From NCBI RefSeq assembly GCF_900996225.1, contig NZ_CAAJGL010000079.1, positions 705,319 through 769,318 of the forward strand: a stretch of 64,000 bases of DNA, given 5' to 3'. The stretch's first letter is position 1. Each line of letters starts with the position of its first letter. Positions 25,320 through 35,281 of this stretch are shown here, piece after piece. The stretch is from Paraburkholderia sp. BCC1884 (GTDB taxonomy: Bacteria; Pseudomonadota; Gammaproteobacteria; Burkholderiales; Burkholderiaceae). Both the position numbers and the translations under genes were made by a program. Under the pieces are notes generated by a model. The model was not told the DNA's origin. It did not search any database and saw only the letters and a list, made by a program, of their open reading frames with translations.

Positions 25320-26516
25320 TTACATCTGCACGAGCTTCGGAATCTGCACGTCCGGATTGACGTCGGCCTCGTAGTCCACGCCGGCGATCTCAAAGCCGAA
25401 CAGGCGCAGGAAGTCGGTCTTGTAGCCGCTGAAGTCGGTGAGTTCGTAGATATTCTCGTTGGTCACCTGATTCCACAGCGCCTGAACGCGTTCCTGCACT
25501 TCCGGGTCGAGTTCCTTGTAGTCGGCGCGCAGACGGCCTTCGTCGTCGAGATGCGGCGCCGTGCCGTACAGGCTGTCCTTGTACAGACCGTAGACCTGTT
25601 CGATGCAGCCCTCGTGCGTGCCTTTCTCCTTCATCACCTTGAAGAGCAGCGACAGATACAGCGGCATCATCGGAATCGCCGAACTGGCTTGGGTGACGAC
25701 CGCCTTGAGCACGGAGACGCGCGCGTCGCCGCCCTTGGCCGCCAGCTTCCCGCGAATGCCGAGCACCTTCTGGTCGAGATCCTTCTTGGCCGCGCCGATC
25801 GAACCGTTCCAGTAGATGTCGTGGGTGATCTTTTCACCGAGGTAGGTGAAGGCGGTGGTCTTCGCGCCGTCGGCCAGCACGCCGGCTTCGAGCAGGGCAT
25901 CGATCCACATCTGCCAGTCTTCACCGCCCATTACCGCGACGGTGTCGTCGATCTCTTGCTGCGTGGCAGGTTCGAGCACCGTTTCCTTGATGACTTCCTT
26001 ATCTGTATCGATGCCGCGCAGTTTGACGGACTGGCCGATCGGCTTGAGCGTCGAACTGAACACCTGACCGGTTTTCGGATGCGTGCGCTTGGGCGAGGCG
26101 AGGCTGTAGACCACCAGATCGACCTGGCCGAGATCGCGCTTGATGACCTCGATGGTGCGTGCCTTGACTGCGTCGGAGAAAGCGTCGCCGTTGATGCTGG
26201 TCGCGTACAGGCCCTTTTCCGAGGCGAATTTCTCGAACGCGGCGGTGTTGTACCAGCCGGCCGTGCCGGCCTTGGTCTCGCTGCCCGCGCGCTCGAAGAA
26301 CACACCGAGCGTGGCGGCGTCGGAGCCGAAGGCCGCGCTGATGCGGGCGGCCAGGCCGTAGCCCGTGGATGCGCCGATCACGAGCACCTTCTTCGGGCCG
26401 TTGGCGATGGGACCGCGTGCCTTGACGTAGTCGATCTGTTCCTTGACGTTGGCTTCGCAGCCGGTCGGATGGGTCGATACACAAATGAAGCCACGCACGC
26501 GCGGTTTGATGATCAT
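25320..26516 (-). CDS. fabV: Trans-2-enoyl-CoA/ACP reductase (FabV)
   Basis: FabV performs the last reduction of the fatty acid elongation cycle with NADH and is a triclosan-tolerant replacement of FabI. The 398-residue protein starts MIIKPRVRGFICVSTHPTGC, has the NAD-binding GASTGYGLAARI and the catalytic Y-x8-K (YWNGSIGAAK). ATG at 26516 follows GAGGTG. It is divergent from the penicillin-binding protein gene. Confidence 0.96.
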   Translation of the reverse strand: MIIKPRVRGFICVSTHPTGCEANVKEQIDYVKARGPIANGPKKVLVIGASTGYGLAARISAAFGSDAATLGVFFERAGSETKAGTAGWYNTAAFEKFASEKGLYATSINGDAFSDAVKARTIEVIKRDLGQVDLVVYSLASPKRTHPKTGQVFSSTLKPIGQSVKLRGIDTDKEVIKETVLEPATQQEIDDTVAVMGGEDWQMWIDALLEAGVLADGAKTTAFTYLGEKITHDIYWNGSIGAAKKDLDQKVLGIRGKLAAKGGDARVSVLKAVVTQASSAIPMMPLYLSLLFKVMKEKGTHEGCIEQVYGLYKDSLYGTAPHLDDEGRLRADYKELDPEVQERVQALWNQVTNENIYELTDFSGYKTDFLRLFGFEIAGVDYEADVNPDVQIPKLVQM

Positions 26517-26666
26517 GAAGCACCTCTTGTCGGAATTGCCGACATTATAGTGGCCCTCGGCGGCTTGCCCATGCAGCCGGTCGTTTCAGGCGCGCGCGGC
26601 GCAAAAATCGGTCGGCGCCGCGCGTCTTGGTAGGATTGCGCCTTTCCAAGCAGACGGTAAGCCAGT

Positions 26667-29192
26667 GTGAAGCGCCTGATCGACTTTTTCCTGCAGACCC
26701 TCGAGAAGGGCCTGACTCTCGCGAATCCGCGTATCGCCCAGGCCTGGTGGCATTTGCGCCATCCGACGTGGCGCGGCGCCGTGAAGGCCTGCGCCGCGCT
26801 GCCGCTGCTGTTCGTGCTGTATGTGCTGATCCTGATTCCGTTCACGCCCAGCATCGGCGATATTCGCAAGGCGAAAATCGAGCAGCCGGCCCAGATTCTC
26901 TCGGCGGACGGCAAGCTGCTGGCCGAATTCAAACCCTCGAACCGCGAATGGGTGGCGCTCAAGGACATCTCGCCGAACGTAGTCGACGCACTGATCGCGA
27001 CCGAAGATCACCGCTTCTACCAGCATTGGGGTCTCGACTGGCGTCGTACGGCGTCGGCCGCCCTGCATACGTTTTCCGGCGACCGCCAGGGCGGCTCGAC
27101 CATCACCCAGCAGCTTGCGCGCAATCTGTATCCCGATGAGATCGGCCGTGCGCCGACGCTGACCCGCAAGCTCAAGGAGGCGATCACCGCCCTGAAGATC
27201 GAGGCGCTCTACACCAAGGACGAGATTCTCGAGACCTATCTCAACACCGTGCCGTTCCTCTATAACGCCTACGGCATCGAGATGGCCGCGCGCACCTATT
27301 TCGACAAGTCGGCCTCCGACCTGACGGTGCTCGAAAGCGCGACGCTGACCGGCATGCTCAAGGGCAACAGCTACTACAACCCGGTGATCAATCCCGAGCG
27401 GGCTTTGCAGCGCCGCAATACGGTGCTCGGGCAGATGGTCAAGTACGGCAAGCTGACGCCGGTCGCGTTCAACACGCTCAGCCGCAAGCCCTTGCGCATC
27501 GATTTCGAGCGCCAGACCGAGCCGCCCGGGCCCGCGCCGCACTTCGCGCAACAGTTGCGCAAGTGGCTCGCCGCGTGGGCCGATCGCAACGACTACAACA
27601 TGTATTCCGATGGCCTCGTGGTGCGCACCACGATCGATTCGCGGTTGCAGACCATGGCCACCCAGGCCGTCACGCTGCAGGGCAACCAGCTGCAGGGGAT
27701 CGCGAATTCGGCGTGGGGCGCGCGGTCGGGATGCTCGAACGGCAAGGATCTCCTGCAAACCTTCCTGCGCGAAACGCCGGACTACCGTGCGGCCAAAGAT
27801 GCTGGTCTGACGGACGACGACGCGCTCAAACGCGTCTCGTCGGACCGGCGCCTCGTGCAGTCGGTCTGCGAGTCGAAGACCCGCGTGCAAGCCGATTTTC
27901 TGGCGATGGACCCGCGCAACGGCCAGATCCGCGCATGGGTCGGCAGCCGTGATTTCAGCGACGACCCGTTCGATCACGTCCAGCAGGCGCGCCGTCAGCC
28001 GGGGTCGACCTTCAAGCCGTTCGTCTACGCGGCGGCCTTCGAGTCCGGCGCGAAGCCGGCCGACACCTTTATCGACAAACCGGTGGAGATCGCACTCGCC
28101 GGTGGCGAAGTCTGGCGTCCGAACGACGAAGACGAACCGAGCGACCGTGCCATCAGCCTGCGCGACGGCCTTGCGTATTCGCGCAACCGGATCACCGCAC
28201 AACTGATGGAAACGGTCGGCCCGAACAAGGTCGCGCGGCTCGCCCGCGCCATGGGCGTGCGCGACAGCGAACTCGATCCGGTGCCGTCGCTCGCGCTCGG
28301 CACGAGTCCCGTGACGTTGAAGGAAATGGTCTCCGCCTACGGCACGATCGCCAATCTCGGTGCTTACGTCGAGCCGGTGATGGTGACGCGCATCGAAAAT
28401 CGCAAGGGCGAGGTGCTGGCCGAATTCGCGCCCGTGACACCGCGCCAGGAACTGCCCGCCGACGCCGACCGCATGCTCATCGACATCATGCGCGACGTGG
28501 TGAACCGGGGCACGGGCTCGACGATCCGCAGCCGCTTCGGGATACGTGGCGACGTCGCCGGGAAGACCGGCACGACTCAGGGCAACGCGGACGGCTGGTT
28601 CATCCTGATCCATCCGCAACTGGTGGCGGGCGCGTGGGTCGGGTTCAACGACAGCCGTGTGACCTTGCGTAGCGACTATTGGGGCCAGGGGGCACACAGC
28701 GCGCTGCCGATCGTCGGCGATTTTTTCCAGCGCGCGCAGCGCTCGAAGCTGGTCGACAGCCGCGTCAAGTTCGAGACGGAGCAGCAGCCGGGTTGGTTCG
28801 AAGCGCGCACAGGCAGACTGCGTGACTGGTTCGAGCACGCGTTCGAGCCCGCGCCCACGAAGACGGCCACGCCGGTGGCGACGCATGGCGCGACGCGTCG
28901 CGCGCCGACCGCACCGCCGGTCGCGACGACGCCTGCCGCGCCGTTCGCCTCGGCGTCCTCAGCGTCCTCAGCCTCGGCGACGCCTGCGGCACCGCGCGCG
29001 CTGCCGCCGCTGCTCCAGCCTTCGGGCTCCGCGCCAATGGCCGCGAGCGGGGCGGTCGATGGCGAAGCGCACGGCAACGGCGAGCCGGCGCTCGCGCCGA
29101 CCCCGACCCCGGACGACGCGCCGCCGTCCGATGCGGGCAGTCCAGCGAACCTGCTGCAAGGCGGGTCGGCGAGTGGCGCAACCTCGCCCTGA
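26667..29192 (+). CDS. Class A penicillin-binding protein (transglycosylase/transpeptidase)
   Basis: This 841-residue membrane protein builds peptidoglycan. One N-terminal membrane segment (LPLLFVLYVLILIPF) is followed by a GT51 transglycosylase domain (catalytic Glu113 in EDHRFYQH, GGSTITQQLARNL) and a transpeptidase domain with S447 in STFK, SRN and KTG at about 633. The C-terminal 110 residues are a low-complexity Ala/Pro/Ser/Thr tail with no clear fold. GTG at 26667 (MKRLIDFF) has only a modest ribosome site. It resembles the PBP1A/MrcA group with a bacterial-specific tail; the exact paralogue is unsure. Confidence 0.93.
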   Translation: MKRLIDFFLQTLEKGLTLANPRIAQAWWHLRHPTWRGAVKACAALPLLFVLYVLILIPFTPSIGDIRKAKIEQPAQILSADGKLLAEFKPSNREWVALKDISPNVVDALIATEDHRFYQHWGLDWRRTASAALHTFSGDRQGGSTITQQLARNLYPDEIGRAPTLTRKLKEAITALKIEALYTKDEILETYLNTVPFLYNAYGIEMAARTYFDKSASDLTVLESATLTGMLKGNSYYNPVINPERALQRRNTVLGQMVKYGKLTPVAFNTLSRKPLRIDFERQTEPPGPAPHFAQQLRKWLAAWADRNDYNMYSDGLVVRTTIDSRLQTMATQAVTLQGNQLQGIANSAWGARSGCSNGKDLLQTFLRETPDYRAAKDAGLTDDDALKRVSSDRRLVQSVCESKTRVQADFLAMDPRNGQIRAWVGSRDFSDDPFDHVQQARRQPGSTFKPFVYAAAFESGAKPADTFIDKPVEIALAGGEVWRPNDEDEPSDRAISLRDGLAYSRNRITAQLMETVGPNKVARLARAMGVRDSELDPVPSLALGTSPVTLKEMVSAYGTIANLGAYVEPVMVTRIENRKGEVLAEFAPVTPRQELPADADRMLIDIMRDVVNRGTGSTIRSRFGIRGDVAGKTGTTQGNADGWFILIHPQLVAGAWVGFNDSRVTLRSDYWGQGAHSALPIVGDFFQRAQRSKLVDSRVKFETEQQPGWFEARTGRLRDWFEHAFEPAPTKTATPVATHGATRRAPTAPPVATTPAAPFASASSASSASATPAAPRALPPLLQPSGSAPMAASGAVDGEAHGNGEPALAPTPTPDDAPPSDAGSPANLLQGGSASGATSP

Positions 29193-29250
29193 TTGACGGG
29201 CGCTGCCCGCTACGGCATCACGCCGCCTGGACTGGCGTCGGCAATCTGGA

Positions 29251-31101
29251 TCACGTCCATGGAATATGAACGCGATCCAGATTGCGATCCAGCTGATACG
29301 CCGCGCTGATCAGCGCAAGATGCGTCAAGGCCTGCGGAAAGTTGCCGAGCGCTTCGCCGCTGGTCGCCACTTCTTCCGAAAACAGGCCCACGTGATTCGC
29401 GTAGGCCAGCATCTTCTCGAACACGAGACGCCCTTCGTCGACGCGGCCGGCTCGCGCCAACGCCTCCGCATACCAGAACGAACAGGCGCTGAAGCCGCCT
29501 TCGATGCCGGGCAGGCCGTCGAGCGTTTCGCCGCGCGTGTAGCGGAAGATCAGCGGATCGACCCGTAAACCGTCGCCGATCGCATCGAGCGTGCCGAGCC
29601 AGCGCGGATCGGTCGGGCCAATGAAACGCACGAGCGGCATCATCAACGCGGACGCATCGAGCGTCTTCGAATCCGGCGTCTGCACGAAAGCGTTCAGTTC
29701 CTCGTTCCAGAAATGCTCGTGAATATCGCGGTGAATCGCGTCGCGGGCATCGAACCAGCGTTTGAGCGGCGCGGGCAGCGAGCGCTTTTCCGCCAGACGT
29801 AACGCGCGATCCACCGTGACCCAGCACATCAGCCGCGAATGCAGAAGGGGCCGCAAGCCATTGCGAAATTCCCAGATGCCGTGGTCCGGTTCGCGCCAGT
29901 GGTCCACCACGTAATCGACGGTGCGCACCACGTCGCGCCAGCCGTCGTAGGAAATCGCGGCGCCGTACTTGTTGTACAGATAGATCGCATCGAGCAGCGC
30001 GCCGTATACGTCAAGCTGCGTCTGGTCGCGCGCGGCGTTGCCGACGAGCGGTACGCCCGCCGTGCCGTCCGCCAGCGACGCGGCTTCGGTTTCTTCGGGC
30101 GGCGCCTTGCCGTCGACGGTGTACATCACGTTGAGCGAGCCGTCCGAGTCGCAATGGCGGCTGCGTTCGGCGATCCATCGCATGAAATGCCGGGCTTCGC
30201 CGGTATAGCCGAGGCGCAGCAGCGCGTAGACGGAGAATGCGGCGTCACGGATCCACGTGAAGCGATAGTCCCAGCGGCGCGAGCCGTCGAGCGCTTCGGC
30301 GAGGCCGAACGTCGGCGCGGCCACGATCGCGCCGTATTCACTGGAACTCAGCAGCTTGAGCGTGAGCGCCGAGCGCATCACGACTTCGCGGTAACGGCCG
30401 CGATAAGTGGATTGCGCCGACCACGCTCGCCAGTAGCGAATCGTATGGTCCAGCACCGTCTCGCAGTGGAACGACTTCTCGCGCAAGCCCTCGGCCTCGC
30501 CGAAGACGAAGCCCGCCGACTGGCCATCGCCCAGTTCGAATTCGGCATGCGCGGCGCCGTCGTCGATCTCCACCGGCAAGGTGCTGTCGAGCCGCAGTTG
30601 CAACGCGCCGTCGATCTCGTGGAATTCGACTGCGCCATCCTCGATCCGATGAGTGCGGTGTGCGCCGCGCGCATAGCCGAAGCGCGGCTCGCAGCGCATG
30701 CTCAGGCGCATGCTGCCGTGGACCATGCGCGCCACGCGGATCACGCAGTTCGGCAGCGGCGCGGGGGTGTCCGCAGCGTCGCCGTTTTCCGGAACCGGCA
30801 TGAAGTCCATCAATTCGCACACCCCCTCGGCTGTCATGAAGCGCGTCAGCAGCACGTTGGTGTCCGGCAGGTACATCTGCTTGACGTTGGCCGTCCCGTT
30901 GGCGGGTTCGATCGAGAACGCGCCGCCGTGCGACGGTTCGATCAGGCCCGCGAAAATCGTCGGTGAATCGATGCGCGGGAAACACATGAAGTCGATCGCA
31001 CCGCGCAGCGAAACCAGTGCGGTGGTCTTCATGTTGCCGATCATGCCTCGAGCGTCCGCGGGGAGCGCGGGTCGGGGAGGAGTAGGGCGCCGGTCGGGCA
31101 T
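29251..31101 (-). CDS. Glycoside hydrolase family 15 protein
   Basis: This 616-residue protein has an N-terminal beta-rich domain starting IGNMKTTALVSLRGAIDFMCFPRIDSP and a C-terminal (alpha/alpha)6 barrel with WDYRFTWIRDAAFSVYALL and the late GLFSEEV, the usual acid/base region. GH15 includes glucoamylases and trehalases; there is no signal peptide, so a cytoplasmic role on trehalose, maltooligosaccharides or dextran is plausible. It is convergent with the penicillin-binding protein gene and shows no trehalose operon around it. Confidence 0.88.
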   Translation of the reverse strand: MPDRRPTPPRPALPADARGMIGNMKTTALVSLRGAIDFMCFPRIDSPTIFAGLIEPSHGGAFSIEPANGTANVKQMYLPDTNVLLTRFMTAEGVCELMDFMPVPENGDAADTPAPLPNCVIRVARMVHGSMRLSMRCEPRFGYARGAHRTHRIEDGAVEFHEIDGALQLRLDSTLPVEIDDGAAHAEFELGDGQSAGFVFGEAEGLREKSFHCETVLDHTIRYWRAWSAQSTYRGRYREVVMRSALTLKLLSSSEYGAIVAAPTFGLAEALDGSRRWDYRFTWIRDAAFSVYALLRLGYTGEARHFMRWIAERSRHCDSDGSLNVMYTVDGKAPPEETEAASLADGTAGVPLVGNAARDQTQLDVYGALLDAIYLYNKYGAAISYDGWRDVVRTVDYVVDHWREPDHGIWEFRNGLRPLLHSRLMCWVTVDRALRLAEKRSLPAPLKRWFDARDAIHRDIHEHFWNEELNAFVQTPDSKTLDASALMMPLVRFIGPTDPRWLGTLDAIGDGLRVDPLIFRYTRGETLDGLPGIEGGFSACSFWYAEALARAGRVDEGRLVFEKMLAYANHVGLFSEEVATSGEALGNFPQALTHLALISAAYQLDRNLDRVHIPWT

Positions 31102-31383
31102 AAGGGCTGACTCCGAGGGAAAGATGCTGCGCCGGGGCCGCGACGAAAGCGTGCCAGCGCCGTCGCGTGCGCCACGTCAATTCAGGTTCCGGTAGCAACG
31201 CGTGTGCCGCGCCGCCGCGCGAGTTGTCGATGCACGCAGGCGGGTGGTCGATTGTTAGTCGGGATGCAACAGTGTTTTCAGTCCACGTGGCTGATCTCCG
31301 GCGCACATTTACGGATAATTTCCTGATTGGAAAACTGGCTAGGAGTACGCAGGCACACGATGGTCAACAGGAACGCAAACCCC

Positions 31384-31743
31384 ATGAGGGACACGCAGAG
31401 TCGGGAAGCAGCGTCCCGGAGCAGGAGGCTACGGTGCAAAGGCGTGCGCAACGCCGTTGCGGCGTTCGTGGCGCTCGTGGCGTGCGCCGCCAGTCTGGTC
31501 GGATGTACCTCGACGACCCAGGTCGTGAGTGCCGATAAACCCGGCACCTACACCGTCGAGGCGAGCGCAACCGGCGGACGGATGGCGTGGGCTCGTGCCC
31601 ATGAAGAAGCGCTGACCCAGGCGCACGACTACTGCGAGCGCCGCGGCATGCAAAGCAGTGTCACGAAGGAAACGGTGAGTGGCGTGCAGATGCTGAGCGC
31701 GCATGCTTCGTCGGTGAATTTCGAATGCCATCCGAAGTTCTAG
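31384..31743 (+). CDS. Putative lipoprotein
   Basis: This protein of about 119 residues has a long basic N-terminus, a hydrophobic stretch (AVAAFVALVACAASLVGC) ending in a lipobox (LVGC), and a small mature domain (GTYTVEASATGGRMAWARAHEEALTQAHDYC...FECHPKF) with two Cys. I do not recognise the domain beyond a YecR-like or generic envelope lipoprotein look. ATG at 31384 has AGGAA ten bases before; ATG at 31360 is also in frame. Confidence 0.65.
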   Translation: MRDTQSREAASRSRRLRCKGVRNAVAAFVALVACAASLVGCTSTTQVVSADKPGTYTVEASATGGRMAWARAHEEALTQAHDYCERRGMQSSVTKETVSGVQMLSAHASSVNFECHPKF

Positions 31744-31770
31744 CGAAGCGGCGGGCAGGTGAGTGCACGC

Positions 31771-31804
31771 GAAAACGCCGGGCGCGGTGAATCGCGGCCC
31801 GGCG
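31771..31804 (-). terminator. Stem with T tract between lipoprotein and cupin genes
   Basis: CGCCGGGC (31776-31783) pairs with GCCCGGCG (31797-31804) around an inner GCG/CGC. On the minus strand it is followed by TTTT (31775-31772), fitting a weak terminator for the cupin gene. Confidence 0.5.
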
Positions 31805-31833
31805 TCGAGGACTGATGCTTGAAAGGGCGACGC

Positions 31834-32265
31834 TTACTTCGCGTCCATCACCACGAGGTTCTTGTCTTTCGAATCGGACACGAAGATGGCCAGCAGTTTG
31901 GCGGGTTCGGTCGCGCTCGCATTGGCGCTGACGGTGTGATGGTCGCCGGGCTTCTCGGTCCAGTGTTCGCCTGCATGATAAACATGCTCTTCGCCGTTGT
32001 TCACGCGGCTGCGGATCGCGCCCGACAGCACATAGCCGACCACGAACGCCTGGCCGTGCCGATGCGCCGGCGTCCTCGCGCCAGGCGCATAGTCGACCAC
32101 CAGGGCGGTCATCGTCTTGCCCGGCACATTGGCGATGGCTTCGGCGAAGGCCGGCGTAATCGTCTGACCGGCCATGGCGGCGTCGGCCGCGAACGCGCCT
32201 GGCGAGGCGCTCATCAAGGTGCAGCCAGCGAACGTCGCTGCTGCGATCAAGGTACGAATGCTCAT
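31834..32265 (-). CDS. Exported cupin-domain protein
   Basis: This 143-residue protein has a signal peptide (MSIRTLIAAATFAGCTLMSASPGAFA) and a single cupin barrel with HRHGQAFVVGYVLSG and GEHWTEKPGDHH, the metal-binding His/Glu positions. ATG at 32265 has GGGAG upstream and overlaps the azoreductase stop as ATGA, so translation is coupled. The substrate is unknown; joint control with the azoreductase suggests a role in stress or quinone chemistry, which is inference. Confidence 0.85.
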   Translation of the reverse strand: MSIRTLIAAATFAGCTLMSASPGAFAADAAMAGQTITPAFAEAIANVPGKTMTALVVDYAPGARTPAHRHGQAFVVGYVLSGAIRSRVNNGEEHVYHAGEHWTEKPGDHHTVSANASATEPAKLLAIFVSDSKDKNLVVMDAK

Positions 32266-32951
32266 GCTGCGACTCCCGATGCGGTTGCGGTAGTGTCCTT
32301 GCCCGATACGCCGGCCGCGGCCGACTTCGCCCACTGCACCGCCACCGCGGACAACTCGTTGCGGGCCCGTGCGAGTGCCTCGGTGCGCGCTTCCTGATCC
32401 GCGAACTGCAGCGGCTGGGCGTCGACAAACGTCGGATGATTCGCGCCGAGAAAACCGAAGGCGGCTTTCAAGGCAGGCGTGAGCGCGTCCATCGCTTCAT
32501 ACGACGAACCCGGGCGCAGATCGGCGCCACGGCTCGTAATGAACAACACCTTCTGCCGTCCAAGCTGGCCGACGATGCTGCCGTCTGCATTCAGCAGATA
32601 TGTCACGTTCGTACGTGTGATGCTGTCGATGAACGCCTTGAAGACGGAAGGCATCGACCAGTTGTACATGGGCATAGCGAGGACCAGCGCGTCGGCGGCG
32701 AGCACGCGTGCGCACAGCGCATCCGACGAAGCCAGCGTCGCTTTCATGGCCGGCGTACGATCAGCGGCAGCCGTGTAGGTAGCAATCGCGAACGCTTCGG
32801 TAACGTGCGGCGGGGTGTCGACCGTGACATCCAGATAGTCGATTTCCACATCCGCATGCTGTTCGCGCAACTGTTCGAGAAAAAAGCGGCTCAGTGCGCG
32901 GGAGTTGGAGCGCTCGCGCTTGGCGCTGGCATCGACGTGCATGATCTTCAT
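32262..32951 (-). CDS. azoR: FMN-dependent NADH-azoreductase
   Basis: This 229-residue flavodoxin-fold enzyme reduces azo compounds and quinones by two electrons. Motifs include KIMHVDASAKRERSNSR for the FMN phosphate, AMPMYNWSMPSVFKAFID, and TSRGADLRPGSSYE near the isoalloxazine. ATG at 32951 follows AAGGA. It is divergent from the MarR gene at 33179, whose operator lies about 180 bases away, so MarR control of azoR is possible but not obvious. Confidence 0.92.
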   Translation of the reverse strand: MKIMHVDASAKRERSNSRALSRFFLEQLREQHADVEIDYLDVTVDTPPHVTEAFAIATYTAAADRTPAMKATLASSDALCARVLAADALVLAMPMYNWSMPSVFKAFIDSITRTNVTYLLNADGSIVGQLGRQKVLFITSRGADLRPGSSYEAMDALTPALKAAFGFLGANHPTFVDAQPLQFADQEARTEALARARNELSAVAVQWAKSAAAGVSGKDTTATASGVAA

Positions 32952-33124
32952 GATTTGCGTCCTTAGGAGAGGTTGTGCATGAACGCAGATTAAACGCTCG
33001 ACTGGCTTGATGAAATGACCGGTTTTATCTAAATCAAGGTAACCACTTTCGCAAGGCGACCGTAAGTGAATCAGCGCGGTATCCTCATGCCTGCCGTTGA
33101 AACAGTGAAGTGCGGAATCCAACT

Positions 33125-33153
33125 TTGACAATATCTGACCTTGCAGATAAAGT
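33125..33153 (+). promoter_or_regulatory. MarR promoter with operator 1
   Basis: A -35 box TTGACA (33125-33130) and a weak -10 box TAAAGT (33148-33153) are separated by 17 bases. The dyad TATCTG-N6-CAGATA (33132-33149) fills this spacer. A repressor bound there would block RNA polymerase, consistent with autoregulation of the MarR gene. Confidence 0.75.
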
Positions 33154-33178
33154 TCGCTTCACTTAACTGGAGATGCCC

Positions 33179-33616
33179 GTGAACCACTACACGCCGGAGA
33201 GTTTCAGCCTGACGCAGAGCGTGGGGTTCGCGATCAGCAAGGCGCGCAACGTGCTGATCGCTGAAATGGACGCAGCGTTGAAGGAACTCGACATCACGTC
33301 GCAGCAAATGGGCATTCTGTTGTCGATGCAGCGCGGTATGGCCGCCACGCCGTTCGAGCTGTCGAAGATCCTCGGCATCGATACCGGTTTGATGACGCGC
33401 ATGCTCGACAAACTGGAGACGAAAGGTCTGCTGGAGCGTTCGCGCAGTATCGAGGATCGCCGCGTGGTCAATCTGAAACTGACGCGTGCGGGCGAAGCGG
33501 TGGCCGGACGTTTGCCGCAGATCGCGCCCGTGGTGCTGAACCGGCGGCTGAAGAAGTTCAGTAAAACGGAGTTCGAGGAATTGCGCCGTCTGCTCAACAA
33601 GTTTCTCGCGGATTAG
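33179..33616 (+). CDS. MarR-family regulator of the efflux operon
   Basis: This 145-residue winged-helix protein has the MarR core (DITSQQMGILLSMQRG, TPFELSKILGIDTGLMTRMLDKLETKGLLERSRS with the DRR wing). GTG at 33179 is preferred to ATG at 33173 because the ribosome site TGGAG directly abuts the ATG but is six bases from the GTG. It lies 98 bases upstream of a NodT-type efflux gene, with matching operators at both genes and again before the MFS pump gene, so it most likely represses the operon until a toxic ligand binds. Confidence 0.92.
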   Translation: MNHYTPESFSLTQSVGFAISKARNVLIAEMDAALKELDITSQQMGILLSMQRGMAATPFELSKILGIDTGLMTRMLDKLETKGLLERSRSIEDRRVVNLKLTRAGEAVAGRLPQIAPVVLNRRLKKFSKTEFEELRRLLNKFLAD

Positions 33617-33696
33617 ACGACGGTAGACGACAACGCGCGGCAATAGACGGCCGGGGCAGACACGCCGCATCACTCGCGGAGATTTTTTCACTCATT

Positions 33697-33714
33697 TATC
33701 TGACAGGTCAGACA
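33697..33714 (+). promoter_or_regulatory. MarR operator 2 at the efflux channel gene
   Basis: TATCTGACAGGTCAGACA contains the perfect dyad TCTGAC-AG-GTCAGA. It ends one base before the ATG at 33715, so it covers the ribosome-binding region and shares TATCTGAC with operators 1 and 3. Confidence 0.7.
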
Positions 33715-35238
33715 ATGAAATCACAGCTAGTTTCGCGGATCGCCGGTGCGCGGGCCGCCAGGGCGGGGGTGACGGTGATTTTCGCGGCCGTGCTATCGGC
33801 CTGTGCGAATTACGCCGGTATCTCCAGCAACAGTCAGATGGCGCAGCCGCAGACCTACGCGACGCAACAGAGCATCGTGGCCGATGGTGGACATTGGCCC
33901 GCTGCAGACTGGGCCGATCAGTTCGGCGACGTTCAACTGAAGGCATTGCTTGCCGAAGCACTGCGCGGCAACCCGACGATCGACCAGGCGCGCGCCCGGG
34001 TGGCCGCCGCCGCTGCCTATGCCGACACCGCGAAGGCCAGCACCTTGCCGAAAGTCGGCGCGACGTATTCGTTCACGCGTCAGTTGTACTCGGGCACGGC
34101 GCTCGTGCCGCCGCCGTCGGGCGGCTCCTGGCAATCGGAAAACACAGGCTTGCTGTCGGCTTCTTACGACCTCGACCTGTGGGGCAAGAATCGCGAAGCG
34201 CTGAAGGCTTCGCTGTCGCAATTGCAGGCGAGCCAGGCCGATGCGGAAGTGGTCAAGCTGTCGCTGACCTCGGCCACGGCGCGTGCGTACAACCAGTTCG
34301 CGCGGCTCTATGCATTGCGCGACATCGCGCAGCAGGAAATCACCCAGCGCGAACAGATCGACCGCATCACGGCGGGGCGCATCGCGACGGGTCTCGACAC
34401 ACAAGTCGAGCGCAAGACGGCGCAGGCGAATCTCGCCACCAGTCGCGCGACACTGGCATCGATCGACGGCAGCATTCTGACCACGCGCTATCAACTGGCC
34501 GCCTTGCTCGGTGCCGGTCCCGATCGCGGGCTCGCCATTGCGCGGCCGACGCTCGGCGTGGGCGACGAAGTGCGCGTACCGGCCAATCTGCCGGCGGACC
34601 TCGTGAGCCGCCGCCCGGATCTGGTCGCGGCCCGCTGGCGGGTCGACGCGCTCACGCACGATGTGAAGGAGGCCAAGGCCGAGTTCTATCCCGACATCAA
34701 TCTGAGCGCCGCGATCGGCCTCGACGCATTCGGCTTCGGCCGCTTTCTCACGGCGGCGAGCCGCACGGAATCGGCGGGGCCGGCGATTCATCTGCCGATT
34801 TTCGACGGCGGTCAATTGCGCGCGCAGTTGAAGGGTCGCTATGCCGACTTCGACTACGCCGTCGCTACCTATGACCAGACGCTCGTGAGCGCGTTGTCGG
34901 AAGTGGCGACCCAACTCGCCCAAATCCGTTCGACCGACGATCAACTCGGCGACGCGCAAACCGCGCAGCAGGCCGCGCGCGACGCCGATCAACTGGCGCT
35001 CACGCAGTACAAGGCCGGCCTCGCGAATCAGCTCACCGTACTCAACGCCGACACCACTGCGCTCGTCGCCGATCAGCAGGTCGCGAATCTGAAGATGGAC
35101 CGGCGCGATCAACAGATCGCGCTGGCCGCGGCACTCGGCGGCGGTTATGTCGATGAGGCCGGCGCCGCAGCGAGCGCTACGGCGAGCGCATCCGCGGGCT
35201 CGGGCGCCACTGGGGCTTCCGTCGTCGCCACGCGCTGA
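33715..35238 (+). CDS. Efflux outer-membrane channel, NodT family
   Basis: This 507-residue lipoprotein is the TolC-like outer-membrane component. It has a signal with lipobox VLSACANY and two outer-membrane efflux repeats (LKALLAEALRGNPTIDQARARV; the second from about residue 290 with NLPADLVSRRPDLVAARWRVDAL), plus LPIFDGGQLRAQL. It works with the adaptor and pump encoded next. ATG at 33715 follows the MarR operator directly. Confidence 0.93.
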   Translation: MKSQLVSRIAGARAARAGVTVIFAAVLSACANYAGISSNSQMAQPQTYATQQSIVADGGHWPAADWADQFGDVQLKALLAEALRGNPTIDQARARVAAAAAYADTAKASTLPKVGATYSFTRQLYSGTALVPPPSGGSWQSENTGLLSASYDLDLWGKNREALKASLSQLQASQADAEVVKLSLTSATARAYNQFARLYALRDIAQQEITQREQIDRITAGRIATGLDTQVERKTAQANLATSRATLASIDGSILTTRYQLAALLGAGPDRGLAIARPTLGVGDEVRVPANLPADLVSRRPDLVAARWRVDALTHDVKEAKAEFYPDINLSAAIGLDAFGFGRFLTAASRTESAGPAIHLPIFDGGQLRAQLKGRYADFDYAVATYDQTLVSALSEVATQLAQIRSTDDQLGDAQTAQQAARDADQLALTQYKAGLANQLTVLNADTTALVADQQVANLKMDRRDQQIALAAALGGGYVDEAGAAASATASASAGSGATGASVVATR

Positions 35239-35281
35239 GAAGCCTTCTCGACACGTTTCACTCTCTGTCTGGAGTTACATC